A DNA stretch of 64,000 nucleotides, taken from the NCBI GenBank assembly GCA_922989275.2, contig OV277869.1, forward strand, positions 17,817,189 to 17,881,188. Direction: 5' to 3'. Origin of the DNA: Gari tellinella (Eukaryota; Mollusca; Bivalvia; Cardiida; Psammobiidae). Both the position numbers and the translations under genes were made by a program. The notes beneath the pieces are model-generated. The model searched no databases. It saw only the letters and a list, made by a program, of their open reading frames with translations, and had not been told where the DNA came from. Positions 36,514 through 48,945 of the stretch are shown piece after piece. Each line of letters starts with the position of its first letter. Position 1 is the stretch's first letter.

Positions 36514-37970
36514 TTAACATAAGCTATCCTGATGAATTTCTTTCGTGATCGTATTTATGACGTATGATCATGACATCACGACATGCCTGTTCACATTAAG
36601 GGAATCTACAGTTAAACCCGTGTAAAGCGATGCCAAACCAAATTTACAGAGAGTTGCGCACTAAATAAGCCGTTTCGGCACTATTTGAGAACATTAAGAA
36701 CATAAAGTGCAAAATTTCCAAATATATTTAGAATTCAGAAAATAGTTATGGGAACAGTTAGGGAAACTCCTTCGACAAAGCAAAATAATTACCAGACGTT
36801 TAGCTCTGATAGTTCTAACAGCGCTAGCTCTACTATATCTGTAAAACAGGGTTGTGCCAGAGGTACATGTACTTTACACCAAAAAAGGAGAATCATAACA
36901 TTAAGAGAACACATACAGCAGTACATTCTTTGCAGCTAGACAATGTGAAGGGTCGCTAAAATCGTGCGATTGTTTTTTGGTTTAAAGAGACAAAATGTTT
37001 ACCGTATGTCTCATTATTTGTAGCTAATCAATGTCATAGTAAAGAGATATATTAAAGCTATATTTGAAATTGTATCTCTGATCATGTATCGCAATGTACA
37101 ATTGAAAGGCTACTCAAAAACCCGATATAAACGTCAGATTTGGACGTCGATCTGGACGTTTGTACGAATATCGTGCGCGACGTCTAAGTGTGACAAAAAT
37201 TCAAGTTTTTATAAAACTAAGACTGTTTAACGCACGGCAAGAACATTATATCATTTAAAAGCTGAGGTAATGAACAGTTGGATAAAAATATTTCTTGCGC
37301 TACATTTTTGTGTAGATTTACTTTAAAATGACATTAAAACAGATGCACGTCAAAAAAACACGGAAAAATGCCATGTGTGACATTTTGTCAACCTTAATAA
37401 AATATCAATCTAGTGAACTATTCAACGTTTCATCAATATCTTCATGTGCAATTACAATCAGCATCAAACGAACTTTTATATGGTAGAGAATGTGTTCTTA
37501 CTTCGTTAATATTTTTTATAATAATCTGTGTTTTTGTATCTGCACCGTGGAGTTTCCTCAAAGTGTGACAGTTTCTGTACTCAACTTGTTTTTTCGACCG
37601 GAAGCGGAAATGCACTTTAAATTTAACCAAAACTACTTCATTGATAAATGTTGACATAAACATTGTTCCGCCAGATTTTGAAGGCATTTGGATGAAAAAC
37701 ATATGAGATATACGCCTGTAAAACTTAAGGGGAATGTATTTTTGTTACGTGTGACACGCCAATTTTTGGTAGAAATTACATTTTAACTTAATTTTTCAAA
37801 AACGTTCAAAATAATTAGAATTAGATAAATGGTGTTATGTTATTGTTTACTTTCTGCTGATTAATTTGATGCATAGATCAAATATATCGAGCTACAATTG
37901 ACTTTTTTATTGATTTTTATACTGATACAGTAAGCGTCATTTTAAAATGTGTACGAACATCGCGCGTCAC
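36514..37970. other. No recognised gene or repeat
   Basis: Unique-looking AT-rich sequence. Short open frames (36748-36939 plus, 37442-37702 minus) lack known domains or convincing splice borders. Confidence 0.35.
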
Positions 37971-37975
37971 GTTAA

Positions 37976-38336
37976 CCCTTTCGCTCTCAATGACACGCTT
38001 AAAAGCGGGTTTGCACACAGTTTGGATCCTGATCAGACGCCGCGTGACTGTTTGTCACTCGTTTAGAAATGTTTCAGTCATACTGCCTTACATGTATTTT
38101 TTAACTTTGAAACGAAATTGAAGACAACAAAATTGAAGTAGACGTCAATTAAACGGTGAAGGGGTCTGATCAGGATCCAAACTGTTTGTCACACTTTTTG
38201 AAATGTTTTCAGTCATACTGCCTTACATGTATTTTGTAACTTTGAAACGACATTGCAGACAACAAAATTGATGCAGACGACAATGAAACGGTGGAGGGGT
38301 AAAAATCTCACGAATAAGTTGGCATTGATAGGGCTT
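37976..38336. mobile_element. MITE family D with internal duplication
   Basis: Left end CCCTTTCGCTCTCAATGAC after TTAA (37972-37975). The palindrome is cut at GCCGCGTGACTGTTTGTCAC. Then about 120 bp (CAGTCATACTGCCTTACATG..ACGGTG) occur twice, starting near 38049 and 38165. Right end worn. Confidence 0.75.
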
Positions 38337-38385
38337 ATGAACATATTTTAATTCGTTGTCACAAACAACTGGGGGTCTGATCATA

Positions 38386-38627
38386 CATTGGAGAAGACGT
38401 TATTCTTTCCCAATAAACGCGTTTATGCTAAAACTATTATTTTAATTGCAAGCAGTTTGGAGCCAGATCAGATGCAGGGTAAAACGCCGTCTGATCAGGC
38501 TCCAAACTGTTTGCCACTAAGATAAATATTCAGAATTGTCAAAAATGATTGTCATTTTCAACATTTTATTGCGATGCGTTTGCGTTTCGCATGCGTTTAA
38601 TGGGAAATAATAACGACTTTTCCACCG
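38386..38627. mobile_element. MITE family A, full copy (reverse)
   Basis: CATTGGAGAAGACGTTATTC to GACTTTTCCACCG; palindrome worn (GATGCAGGGTAAAACGCCG). Confidence 0.82.
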
Positions 38628-38942
38628 TTTGAGTACAAAAGTGTTTCTTAGTACAGAACAACATTTTCTACACCATACATATCACAGCTACATGTTCGAA
38701 TACATGTATAACGTACACATGGTGATACAAAGCATCAATTACCTGATAATTTTGCTATTTAAACTCCCGATACATGTATCCTTTGTATAGTTTCACAACA
38801 AAATTTGAATATAAAGTGAGTCCCCTTAAGATTATACCGGAATAAAAAAAGATGACAAAAATGGACGGATGAAACAGTCAATCTTGTATCAACACCAATT
38901 GAACATGATGCATAGTCACTCTTTTAAACCGATAACGTTTTA

Positions 38943-39188
38943 CAGTGGAGAAGATGCTATTCTTTCCCAATAAACGCGTTTACGCTAAAACTATTATTTC
39001 TATTGCAGACAGTTCGGAGCCAGATCAGACGCCGGGTTACCCGGTGTCTGATCAGGCTCCAAACTGTTTGTCATTCAGATTAAAATAAATGGTTAACATT
39101 TCAAAACATTGATTTTTATGCATTTAAGTGCATTGCGTTTGCGTTTCGTTTGCGTTTAAACCGGAAAGAACAACGTCTTCTCCACTAT
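38943..39188. mobile_element. MITE family A, full copy (reverse)
   Basis: CAGTGGAGAAGATGCTATTC to CGTCTTCTCCACTA; palindrome GCCGGGTTACCCGGTG. Confidence 0.88.
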
Positions 39189-39378
39189 ATAACGGGGAAA
39201 AACTATGCACTACTTTAGCAATAAATAGTGACGTGTCTTTAAGGAATGCCTATTTTCCACTTACTTCACTACATGTCCACTAAACACACGATCGACTGTA
39301 CTTTGAAAACATAACTTATTCCTCACAACAGGAGAAACTATTTCAAACACACGTATTATTTTCAACCGTGTAAATATA

Positions 39379-39610
39379 CAGTAGAGAAGACGTTATTCAT
39401 TCCCGTTTAAACACAAAAGAAATGCAAACGAATAGCAATATACAATGTAAATGTACATGAAATGTAGAAAAATCACAACATTTTGACATTTCTTAAATCT
39501 TATTTCTAATCTGAATGGCGTCTGATCTGGCTTCAAACTGTTTGCAATCTAAATAACTGTTTTAGTGTAAACGCGTTTATGGAGAATGAATCATTTGTCT
39601 TCTCGGCTGT
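39379..39610. mobile_element. MITE family A, left palindrome arm deleted
   Basis: CAGTAGAGAAGACGTTATTC to GTCTTCTCGGCTG. After AATCTGAATGG it jumps directly to CGTCTGATCTGGCTTC. Confidence 0.8.
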
Positions 39611-39864
39611 ACCTGGACTTCGAATTTCCATCATCAAATATTTACATATTTTCTCTAATTAAGGGTGATTTAACCAGGGCATTGACTAAAAGCTGACTCT
39701 TCTTTCAATACACACATATGGCTTTTATTTACACTTCTTTCATGATTCTATGTTCCCTACAGCTCATGTTATTAGTGGCGAATTTACAGTAACCCTCTCA
39801 CCATCCCAATAACACGATCAGTCTAAATCAGCATCGTTTTCTATATCCAAAGAACAAAGCAATT

Positions 39865-40135
39865 GGTTACTTAAAGTAGGATAACAGTAAAGTAGAAAGC
39901 TCTTTTAGGATCTTTCTGTGTTCTTTTCCTCCCGCTTTGAGCCACAAAAATGAACGTTATATTGAGTTCTACCAATTGCTCGGTATTACAGTACAGTACA
40001 ATCTCTTTATTACGACCTCTAAATAAGGGGTCCCAATCGTTGTTAAAGTCATGTGACTGGTTAAAGCAAGATTATTTGGAAAGCAGCTGAAGAGCTTTCT
40101 GATTTACTGTCATTCTGGTTTAAGGATGTCGGCCT
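39865..40135. mobile_element. Family F-like remnants, two worn core-2 palindromes
   Basis: First: CTTAAAGTAGGATAACAG..GCTCTTTTAGGATC. Second: CAGTACAATCTCTTTATTACGACC, a worn F end, then TTAAAGCAAG..GCTGAAGAGCTTTC. Confidence 0.5.
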
Positions 40136-40157
40136 GCCTTTTTGAGTATGATGAAAT

Positions 40158-40234
40158 TTCCGAAAAAGTTTAGGAACTCATTTTCCGAAAAAAATTACGA
40201 ACTCATTTTCCGAAAAATTTTAAGAACTCATTTT
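40158..40234. repeat. 25-bp tandem repeat, three copies
   Basis: Units of TTTCCGAAAAA..GAACTCAT beginning near 40158, 40183 and 40208. Confidence 0.8.
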
Positions 40235-41145
40235 TGGTGAATGCATACAGTCATAAAATACTTTTTTCGCGGGAAAAAATTGGGTTTTCGTTCCGTAAGG
40301 GACTTTTTAAGTTTTATGTCCTATTCGTAGTTTACAACATACATCGTTTTCATAGGTAGGTTGCACTTTGTTATATCCGATTTCATTTCAATTTCTCAGA
40401 ATATAAGCATGACATTTTTCATGTAACTACAGTTTATTATAAAATATAGATAATTCAATAGATCAAATTATTATTTTTTGAAAAAAAAATTTTTGGGTAA
40501 AAATACACCAAAAGGTGAAAAAATGAGAAAAATGGATTTTTTAATGAAATGATCTATATCTTTTTTTATAAGATCCGGGACCCTGTGTTTTTATTTGCTA
40601 TTTCACTAAACCTTTATGTTTGCAAGGATAAAAACAACAAATAAAAAGTTTGGTAATTAGTTTTCTACAATTTGTAGGGCAATTTTCACTGTGCCTAAAT
40701 CTCCCATTATAAAAAAGTGGGTGGGGTAAATTTTACTCCTTTCCAGTGAAATCAAACATTTTTATTTTGGATCTTGACAAAACATTATTTTAAGGGTTTA
40801 TTCTTACTATGGAAGTATAAATTAGGATACTTTTTGTAAAAATAGTTTGTTTAAATAAAGATTGAAAAACCGTAGTACAAAAAAGTAGGAGTTTTTGTGA
40901 AGCTTCCATTTTAGGGGGGTAGCCTTGAAAAATCTGAAAATTGTTAAAAAGAAAGGTCCGGTAACCCCATTTTTTTTCACCAGTTTTGTCATACAAACTA
41001 ATTGTTTTGTCTGTATGCAAAGTTTGAAGAATTTGGTAATTACTTTCCAAAGGTGCACCTACCCCCTTAAGCTACCACTTGTCATTAATACCTAATACAT
41101 ACCTTATACTGAGTGGTATGAATACATTAGGTAAACTCTACTGTA
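40235..41145. other. AT-rich, no gene recognised
   Basis: Poly-A/T-rich stretch. AAAGTGGGTGGGGTAAATTTT near 40717 resembles 15661. The open frames on the minus strand look like chance. Confidence 0.35.
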
Positions 41146-41391
41146 CAGTGGAGAATGCGTTATTCTTTCCCGTTTAAACGCAAACGAAACGCAAACGAAA
41201 ACACTAAAATGTAGAACAGGACAACTTTTTGGCAATTCTGACTTTTCATTTTTATCTGAGTGGCAAACGGTTTGGAGCCTGATCAGACGCCGGGTAATCC
41301 GGCGTCTTATCAGGTTCCAAACTGTTTGCACTGTAAATAATAATTTTAGCGTAAACGCGTTTACTGGGAAATAAAAACGTTTTCTCCACTG
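41146..41391. mobile_element. MITE family A, full copy
   Basis: CAGTGGAGAATGCGTTATTC to GTTTTCTCCACTG, TA flanks, palindrome GCCGGGTAATCCGGC; first of three A copies in a row. Confidence 0.9.
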
Positions 41392-41404
41392 TATGCTAAT
41401 CTTA

Positions 41405-41651
41405 CAGTGGAGAATATGTTATTCTTTCCCGTTTAAACGCAAACGAAACGCAAACGCCATACACTAAATGTGGAATATTACTATGCTTTGAAATTCATAA
41501 AAAAAAAATTCTAATCTGAGTGGCAAACAGTATGGAGCCTTGATAAACGACGGGCTACCGTGCGTCTGATCTGGCTCCAAACTGTTTGCAATGGAAATAA
41601 TAGTTATAGCGGGAACGCGTTTATTGGGAAAGAATAACGTATTCTCTACTG
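41405..41651. mobile_element. MITE family A, full copy
   Basis: CAGTGGAGAATATGTTATTC to GTATTCTCTACTG; palindrome worn; same orientation as its neighbour. Confidence 0.87.
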
Positions 41652-41883
41652 AAGAGAATGTGTTATTCTGTCCCGTTTAAAAGAAAACAAAATGTAAACG
41701 CATTGCAATAAAATGTAGAAAATTACAGGTTTTTTAAAATTTTGGTTATTCATTTTTACTTGAGTAGCAAACAGTTTTTATTCTGATCAGCCGCCGGGTT
41801 ACCCTGGCTCCAAACCGATTACATTGGACATGAGGATGTTTACACGATATAAACGCGTTTATTGGGAAATAATAACGTCCTTT
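41652..41883. mobile_element. MITE family A, truncated, abutting the previous copy
   Basis: Begins GAGAATGTGTTATTCTGTCC directly after the previous element's end and shares its CTGAAGAG junction; CGCCGGGTTACC half palindrome; right end lost. Confidence 0.75.
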
Positions 41884-42719
41884 CAGTCTGCTTTAACCAT
41901 ACTGAAGTAGATTTATGCTGTTAGTATTGAAATAACATACATGCGGCTTACTCTTGATCAAATATTAAACCCCATTTTTCTTCCATCACGCAAACAGTGG
42001 ACTATTTATACGGAACAAACAACTCTATAGAATGTAAGGTCAGATATTGAACTGACTTCAATACATTAATTATTATGGAGCATGACAACAGAGATGAATG
42101 TTACTGTAAAGCAATGCACAGAGAGATATTTGTTACATTTTAGCGTAATTGTGTACCTTATTCAAAGTACCATTTACATATACCACACTATGGGAGTGTT
42201 TGTGATATTTATCGATGGCAAACGGTTTGCATGCTACTGACGATTTATTGTACAGTTGAGAAAAGAACAGAACCTATTTTATTCCAGAGTTTAAACAACC
42301 TCGACTACGATACCAGAACTCGTGAGTTCGATCCCCCGCCGAACCAAGTATTTCGGATATGACTTTATAAAAACAGAGTTCCGATGTAACAGTGCTTTAC
42401 TCTGAGCATCTGAAAGAACCAGAGAAATATTTCGATTATAATAGTAGACACGGTTTCCTGTGTCCAATATGCCCATAGAAGGCAGACACGGACGTTCACA
42501 AACAAAATAAAGCAAAATTGAAACCATAAGTTAAATGTCTTTTCTACATATGAAACTAATGCTTATTACATAGCAGTCAGGTGATTATGTAATATAAAAG
42601 TAGTTTTATGTTTAAATGCATTAAGGTAACACGTTTGGGCTTAAAACCTTATTAGTTATTTCCATTGCATACAGTTTGAACCCTGATCAGACTCCCTACC
42701 CCGGCACTTGGCCATGGAT
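41884..42719. other. No gene recognised
   Basis: Only a weak tRNA-like B box at about 42322-42336 and a core-1 scrap near 42663-42690. Confidence 0.35.
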
Positions 42720-42723
42720 TTAA

Positions 42724-42976
42724 CCAATTACCCTAATAGGCTATAACTACGCCTTTTTACGCCTCTAATTTATTCCTTCACTGAAAAAGAACACTTCCAC
42801 TTTATACAGTCATGAAAACATACCATCTGAAATATTTTTTATATCCTAGCAGATGGTAGCTTAAAGCAGGCTGAAAGTAAAGCAGAATGTGCCTTAAGGC
42901 ACATTCTGCTTTACTATCAACCTACTTTAAGTGGTCACTTGTCTTCAAAATTAAAAACAGACTATGAGGTAATGGG
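42724..42976. mobile_element. MITE family B, full copy
   Basis: CCAATTACCCTAATAGGC to GAGGTAATGGG between TTAA sites; near-perfect core-2 palindrome centred TGCCTTAAGGCA. Confidence 0.87.
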
Positions 42977-43001
42977 TTAAACTGTTTGCCACTTAGATTA
43001 A

Positions 43002-43243
43002 CTCTTTCCTCGCGCCAATTTTTTTATCGTCTGCTTTAACCCTCTTACCGCCCTTATATCGTCTGCATTGTAAGTATCGTCTGCAATATTTTTTAAATTC
43101 ATCTTAAGGGCTGTTTCGACTGAAGAATTGTTGATACCAGTGTCAAACAGTTTGGAATCTGATTAAACCTCGTATTACGCGGTGTCTGATCAGGATCAAA
43201 ACTATTTCCAAGTCACCTTTTGGCGCCATTGGCAGTGAAAGAG
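43002..43243. mobile_element. MITE family D, full copy
   Basis: CTCTTTCCTCGCGCC to GGCAGTGAAAGAG between TTAA sites; TCGTCTGC module three times; palindrome CTCGTATTACGCGGTG. Confidence 0.82.
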
Positions 43244-43298
43244 TTAAGGAACTTATCACCATCAGACATTTTCCTACATGTATAACATACATGTAGAT

Positions 43299-43432
43299 GA
43301 TGGTAGCTTAAAGCAAGCTGAAAGTAAATCAGAATGCTACTTTTAAAAGGAGTATTCTACTATACTTTCAGCCTGTTTTAAGCAATCATCTGTCTTCAAA
43401 CAGCAAACAAGTCATGTGGGAAAAGGGATTAA
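43299..43432. mobile_element. MITE family B, right half
   Basis: ATGGTAGCTTAAAGCAAGC, core-2 palindrome centred CTACTTTTAAAAGGAG, GGGAAAAGGGA then TTAA. Confidence 0.65.
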
Positions 43433-43504
43433 GAAATCCCACTCTAATCTAATATTAGTTCAAATTAAGTCGTGAATAGAAATAGACAGATTTACCCTCG
43501 ATAT

Positions 43505-43751
43505 GATATCCCTTTCATGATCAAATCTATCGTGAGGTTTTTACCCCTTCACCGCCATATTGACGTCTGCTTCAGTATTGTTGTCTGCAATATACTTTTT
43601 CAAAGTTAGATTTAAAGCAGTATAACTGACGTTATTTCAAAACAACTGGCAAACAGTTTTGATTCTGATCAGACGACGCGTGACGCGTCGTCTGATCAGA
43701 ATCGAAACTGTTCGCAAAAGCACTTTATGGCGTTATTGAGAGTGAGAGGGA
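43505..43751. mobile_element. MITE family D, full copy
   Basis: ATCTATCGTGAGG, ACCCCTTCACCGCCATATTG, perfect palindrome GACGACGCGTGACGCGTCGTC, end GAGAGTGAGAGGG. Confidence 0.8.
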
Positions 43752-43769
43752 TACATGTATTACACATGT

Positions 43770-44035
43770 ATACTACAGTCGAACTGAGTTACCTTTAGAA
43801 CTTACTGTTATCTTTTTTTAAGCTACATGTAATTTTCGATTAGTCGAGATTGCTCATGTCGAACATACCTATATTTCAAAGTAAAGGCCAGACTAAACCA
43901 CGTCTTAACATTGAAATGTGAATACATTCGACTCATGCGAGTTCGACTTATTATGGTTCGACCTGGTTTGAATATTAATCTATGTTCGTCATTACTAATC
44001 CCTTGAACTAATGTTTTTTAATAGTTCGACTTAAA
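43770..44035. mobile_element. MITE-like family J, worn copy
   Basis: GATTAGTCGAGATTGCTCATG, ATTCGACTCATGCGAGTTCG, GTTCGACCTGG; same layout as 16745-16935. Confidence 0.4.
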
Positions 44036-44163
44036 TCCGATTTAGGGTCATGGGAAGAAACAGTGTGAACTCTGTGGTTTGAAGTCAAACCAAAAGTATT
44101 TTACATGCACTAACAACTAGGTAGTACACATATGCATACAATAAAACAATATACGTATTAAAG

Positions 44164-44236
44164 CTCTCCCTGTTTCTCTGTCTCTCTGTATCTCTCTCTC
44201 CGTCCTTCTGTTTTGCTCTCTCTCTTTCTATATCTT
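44164..44236. repeat. CT-rich microsatellite
   Basis: Repeated TCTCTC with CTGT interruptions. Confidence 0.85.
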
Positions 44237-44242
44237 AGTAAC

Positions 44243-44368
44243 TTTTAGCTTAAAGCAGGCTGAAAATAAAACAAAATGCGCATTAAGGCGCATTCTTCAT
44301 TACTTTCAACCTGCTTTAAGTGGCCATCTGTCTTCAAAACTAGAAACTATATATGGGATAATTGATTA
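44243..44368. mobile_element. MITE family B, right half
   Basis: TTAGCTTAAAGCAGGCTG, palindrome centred GCGCATTAAGGCGC, GGGATAATTGATTAA. Confidence 0.65.
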
Positions 44369-44692
44369 AACGGGGAATGATTAAACGTTGCACTTCCGCA
44401 TCTTCTAACGTTTGAAAATCCAGCGAATATATGGCATATAAAGACATATTGTTATAACCTACTTCCATGAATTATGTACGACATTAATAAATAACACATA
44501 CATTATTTTGGTTTTAATAAGGGACATTAATTCTTAATCTGAGGATGATGGTTTGGCTTACGTTGGCGGGGTCTGGTCTGGATTCAAACTGACCGAAACT
44601 AGTATGGGTATTTATTTGTTTACAATGCCTAGGTACTAAATCTAAGACCTTAATTCAGACGATACTTTTAAAAAAAAAGCGAAATGGTTTAA

Positions 44693-44935
44693 CCCTTTCC
44701 CCTATTGAAGCGGCTTTTAGGGTGTAATTCATTAATCTACTGAAGAAATTAGTTCCAATTTATACAGAAATAAATATGTACCAAATGACTTTTTTATAAT
44801 TCCTACAAGGTAGAAACTTTATAGAGACAGAAAGTAAAGCAGAATTCACATTAAGGCGCATTCTACTTTACTCTCAACCTGCGTTAAGTGGTCATCTTTC
44901 TTCAGAATTAGACACAGGCTATGAGGTTAAGGGGT
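44693..44935. mobile_element. MITE family B, full, worn
   Basis: CCCTTTCCCCTATTGAAGCG after TTAA (44689-44692) to TATGAGGTTAAGGGG; core-2 palindrome worn on the left arm. Confidence 0.75.
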
Positions 44936-46159
44936 AATACTACTTAAATACGTTTTAAACTGCTAGATGAGTGCATTTATACATATTATGTAACACACAC
45001 GACGCATATTTTTTGCATTTGTCTGAAGCCAATAAACAATGTAAGATAACAATCAAAGCATTAATATCGTTTATACAAAATCATGCATCGATATTAATGT
45101 TTCATAGGCACAATCATAACTGAATTCTGTGAGATCTGTATGGTTAAGGAATACCTTTTTTGGTACATTTAAATTGTAAGTACGTTTATATGTTTTGTTC
45201 ATCTACGTACAAAGTATATGTAGTTTAAAACATGTATAAAGAAAGAAAGTGTTAAGCAGCCGCATAAAAGAAGATAAGGATTCTTTTAAAAATGCGACAG
45301 CTTTATTCAGGAAAATAGGTATGTAGAATCATGATTACAGAACTTTCTGCATAACATATCCTTAGAGATTCCTATGCTTCTTCCCGGGAGACCTTTCTAC
45401 CTTGCCGTTGTTCTGGGACTTAATTGTCATAGAGAATGTTTCTGTTTATTTCACCAAGAGTTTCCCTTGTGCCAAGGACTAAAAGGAAGCCAGGTCGGTT
45501 GTTTTGATCCTATACGTTGCTTTGCAACGAATGAGATTAGCCGAAACCATCTTCCTAAAAGCATAATTATCTCATCATCTCTCATCATTCTTTAGTGCTA
45601 CATGTATATTACCTATTCTGTGTCGCATTACCGTAAAACTCATTTATCTACCCACCCCTATGCATTCTTTGTTGAACACATGTTAACCATATCCGAGCAT
45701 AGGCCTATACCTTTAAGGATTTTCCAGACGCAAATGTGGTATGCGGAACAAAGCGGTGCAAACTGTTAACCTTCACTTCAGAATGTTCTTGATGAATGTT
45801 TAATCAAAGTTTCAAAACTGTTCCGTCCGAATGTAATGCCAATTAATGTCGTGTCTCTTCTGGGTGCAAAACATTGTAAAATCGAATGGTTTCTTATATT
45901 CCGAAGAGACCAAACAATGACTTGTCTTGTAAACATTACTTGCGTTTGATTCTTTATTGACAATGATAATGACAATTTTATTTATTCAGCAACTAAGGCC
46001 ATCGGCCTATCTAATACATACTAAATTGCTTAAAGTACGATATAGTTACAACTACATTACAATCAAACAGTACTATTTGAATTTGTGTTAGTACATATAG
46101 AAATATGGACTGTAAGAAATGAAGTTTAAAACGTTTTAGTACATTTAGACTACATATAT
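44936..46159. other. No gene recognised
   Basis: No MITE, exon or RNA recognised. The open frame at 45374-45595 shows no known domain. Confidence 0.35.
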
Positions 46160-46168
46160 AAAACAATC

Positions 46169-47131
46169 GTATGTCATGTGTCGCAATGGTTGTTGTGATG
46201 CGTCTCGTGTGTCAGTGATGTGTGTTGTGTGCTTGTCACCTTCCCGCTTTCAGCTTTCACCGCTGGCTAGCAGCAATGCGAAAAGGAAAGCCGAGTGCGA
46301 AAGACTTTCTTTGCTAGTACATAGCCTCTCCAGCCACAAGCCCTAGGTAGTACCTCCCCGTGGTGGCACACGGTAAATGTGCACCCTGTGGCCCCAGGCT
46401 AAACTCACTAGGGACTCGGAGGCGGTCTGTCCCAAGAGATGCGGCATGTAGGCCCAACGGCGCATGGACACGCCCTAGTGCCCATCAACAGACCCCCAGC
46501 TATGGGTTAATAGCACCATTGTCTCATTGTTCACCATTGGTTTGGGTAAGGCTAAGGGAGATAATCCCAACAGAAAATTCGGAGCAGATACCCGTAGGCG
46601 GTTTTCTGTCAAACTCTGTCGAGACTCCGGCAGACTCCTGCATCTAGTATCATCTCCAGCCGTCTTGACTACGTCTTGCCATTGGATTCAGGTGATCCTC
46701 GACGAGAGAGTGTGGACGATGCTGCGCAAGTTCTCTACACTTTAAACAAAGTCACGCGCAATTCATGACATCGCACCAGTAGTTGAAAACACAACTTTAA
46801 AGTCCTGTTGCGATGGGGGAGTGTCAACTTACAGGTGTGGACACAATGGCAGCTGCAGACGCAAACCTGCACACAGGCGGCTCAGAGCATTAGTCGCTTC
46901 TCCTCTGACCGAAGCAGCAGAGGAACTCGGCAGCACCCTGAGTGACTGAGCAGTCCTCTTTAGGACAGCACTGCTCACCTCCATAGCATGACGAAGGGTC
47001 TAGAAAAGGTGTGCCTAAAATTGCCTGCTTCAACTTACCCGGGCTAGATTACCGCGTCTAGCAGGGGTCCCGCTTAGCGGTCGAAAATGTATTACTAAAC
47101 ACGAAAAGGTGAATTCCCTCACCCTTGTGCC
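46169..47131 (+). other. 5' part of the LINE, no intact frame
   Basis: GC-rich compared with its surroundings; short broken frames (RLREIIPTENSEQIPVGG and similar). ORF1 or 5' UTR cannot be told apart. Confidence 0.45.
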
Positions 47132-47821
47132 TTGGATGCTAAGTATGTCTCCCTCATCAGTTGCTACGCACCAACAATGACCAACCCAGAGGAAGTCAAA
47201 GACAAGTTTTACCAGGAATTGGATGCTCTCATTTCAAAAGTGCCAAAAAGCGACAAACTGTATGTGATAGGTGACTTTAATGCTCGAGTCGGTGTAGACA
47301 GCCATACCTGGGAAGGTGCCAAAGGAAGTAATGGTATAGGCAAATGCAATAGCAATGGTATCTTGCTGCTCAGAACCTGCATCACCCACAACTTGATTAT
47401 CACAAATACAATGTTCCGTCAAGCCAACTGCAACAAAACAACCTGGATGCATCCAAGGTCGAAACATTGGCACCTCATTGACTACATCATAATAAGAAAG
47501 GTAGACAGACAGGATGTGAAAATAACCAAGGCCATGTGTGGTGCTGAGTGCTGGACAGATCACAGACTTGTTGTCTCCAAACTAAGCCTCCAGATAGCGC
47601 CCAAACGTCGACCTCAGGAAAATAAATGTCTCAAGCGTATCAATGTGTCACAGCTAAAGAACAGTGAGATAGCAAGTCAACTCGCTGAAGACATCCACTC
47701 GAAACTTCATAGCCTGGTGCTTGAAGAAAATGTTGAGGATAAATGGGCAAAATTTAGAGATACTGTGCATTCATCTTCACTTGAGACTCTTGGCACAACA
47801 GAGCGCAAACATCAGGACTAG
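47132..47821 (+). pseudogene. LINE endonuclease, C-terminal part
   Basis: About 229 codons: YVSLISCYAPTMTNPEE, then VIGDFNARVGVD (catalytic Asn/Asp of AP endonucleases), HLIDYIIIRK and CWTDHRLVVSKL (the final Asp-His). The N-terminal Asn and Glu motifs are missing through deletion. Ends at a premature TAG at 47819; the same frame resumes as FDENDEEIRAMIKKKNLL, then shifts near 47965. Confidence 0.82.
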
Positions 47822-48096
47822 TTTGATGAGAATGATGAGGAAATCCGAGCCATGATAAAGAAGAAAAACTTGCTCCATCAAGCCTATATCAAGGACCCAA
47901 AATCCTTATCCAAGAAAGACGCCTTCGTTAGTATCAGAAGAACTGTTCAAACCAAATTACGACACAAATGCAAGAGACTTGGCTCAACAACAAAGCTACG
48001 GAAATTCAAAAGTATGCAGATATGCACGACTCCAAGCGCTTTTATGATTCCCAGATCTCAGGTACGTAACCACTCCTGAGAACTGATGGCTCAACA

Positions 48097-48945
48097 TTGA
48101 TCAGTGATCGGGAGAAGATCCTAGAACGATGGACTGAACACTTAAGCAGCGTCGTCGATCGTCCATTAACTATTAACGATACGGCCATATCCCGTCTTCC
48201 TCAAGTAGAGACAGACAAGACTATGGATCGTGAACCCTCCTTACAAGAGATAGTCAAAGTCATCAAACAGCTTTCCGGTGGAAAAGTGCCAGGTTCTGAC
48301 GCTATTCCGGCTGAAGTCTACAAGGCTGGTGGGGACATAATGACTCAAAAATTACAGGAACTATTCAACTCTTTCTGGAAGAAAGGGATCCTACCACAAG
48401 AGTTCAAAGATGCTTCCATTGTGTGCCTATACAAGAGAAAGGGAAACAGACAGGTCTGTGATAATTACAGAGGCATCTCTCTTCTTTGTATAGCCGGCAA
48501 GATTCTAGCTAGAGTACTATTGAATCGCCTAATCCTACATTTGGAAGATGGGTTGTTGCCAGAGAGCCAGTGTGGTTTTCGTGCCAAAAGAGGAACTGTT
48601 GATATGTTTTTTGCAGCCCGACAAGTACAAGAAAGGTGTCAAGAGCACAACAAGGACCTTTACACTACATTTGTTGACCTAGCCAAGGCCTTCGATACTG
48701 TAAGCAGAGAAGGTCTATGGAAGATCATGGCCAAGTTTGGATGCCCTGAACACTTCATCACAATGGTCCGCCAGTTCCATGATGGTATGAAGGCTAGAGT
48801 CCTTGGTGATGGAGAATCATCTCAAGACTTCACTGTAAACAATGGAGTCAAGCAATGCTGTGTGCTAGCCCCCACCCTATTCAGCATGATGTTCTCGACA
48901 ATGTCGACAGATGTTTCACCAAGGACGACCCAGGAGTCAACATAA
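48097..48945 (+). pseudogene. LINE reverse transcriptase, first part
   Basis: Contains SGGKVPGSDAIPAEVYKAGG, DNYRGISLLCIAGKILARVL, CGFRAKRGTVDMFFAARQ, TTFVDLAKAFDTVSR and GVKQCCVLAPTLFSMMF, the fingers and palm motifs 1-4 of LINE reverse transcriptases. The usual GVKQGC reads GVKQCC. A frameshift near 48900 moves the rest to another frame. Confidence 0.85.

Noticed and set aside
36748..36939. Ser-rich open frame as a host exon
   Set aside because: No known domain; an acceptor-like ACCAG exists, but the donor (GTACAT) is weak and no partner exon was found.
37442..37702. 86-codon minus-strand frame as a first exon
   Set aside because: It ends near a possible GTAAGA donor but has no recognisable domain or joining exon. 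It could be 5' untranslated sequence of the host gene; not supportable.
40790..41058. Two overlapping minus-strand frames of about 80 codons
   Set aside because: AT-rich chance frames in a low-complexity stretch.
3540..43700. Regularly recurring palindromes as a CRISPR array
   Set aside because: Spacing is irregular over kilobases, copies lie inside transposons with TA or TTAA duplications, and the genome is eukaryotic.
45374..45595. 73-codon plus-strand frame
   Set aside because: No domain, no splice context, composition like surrounding sequence.
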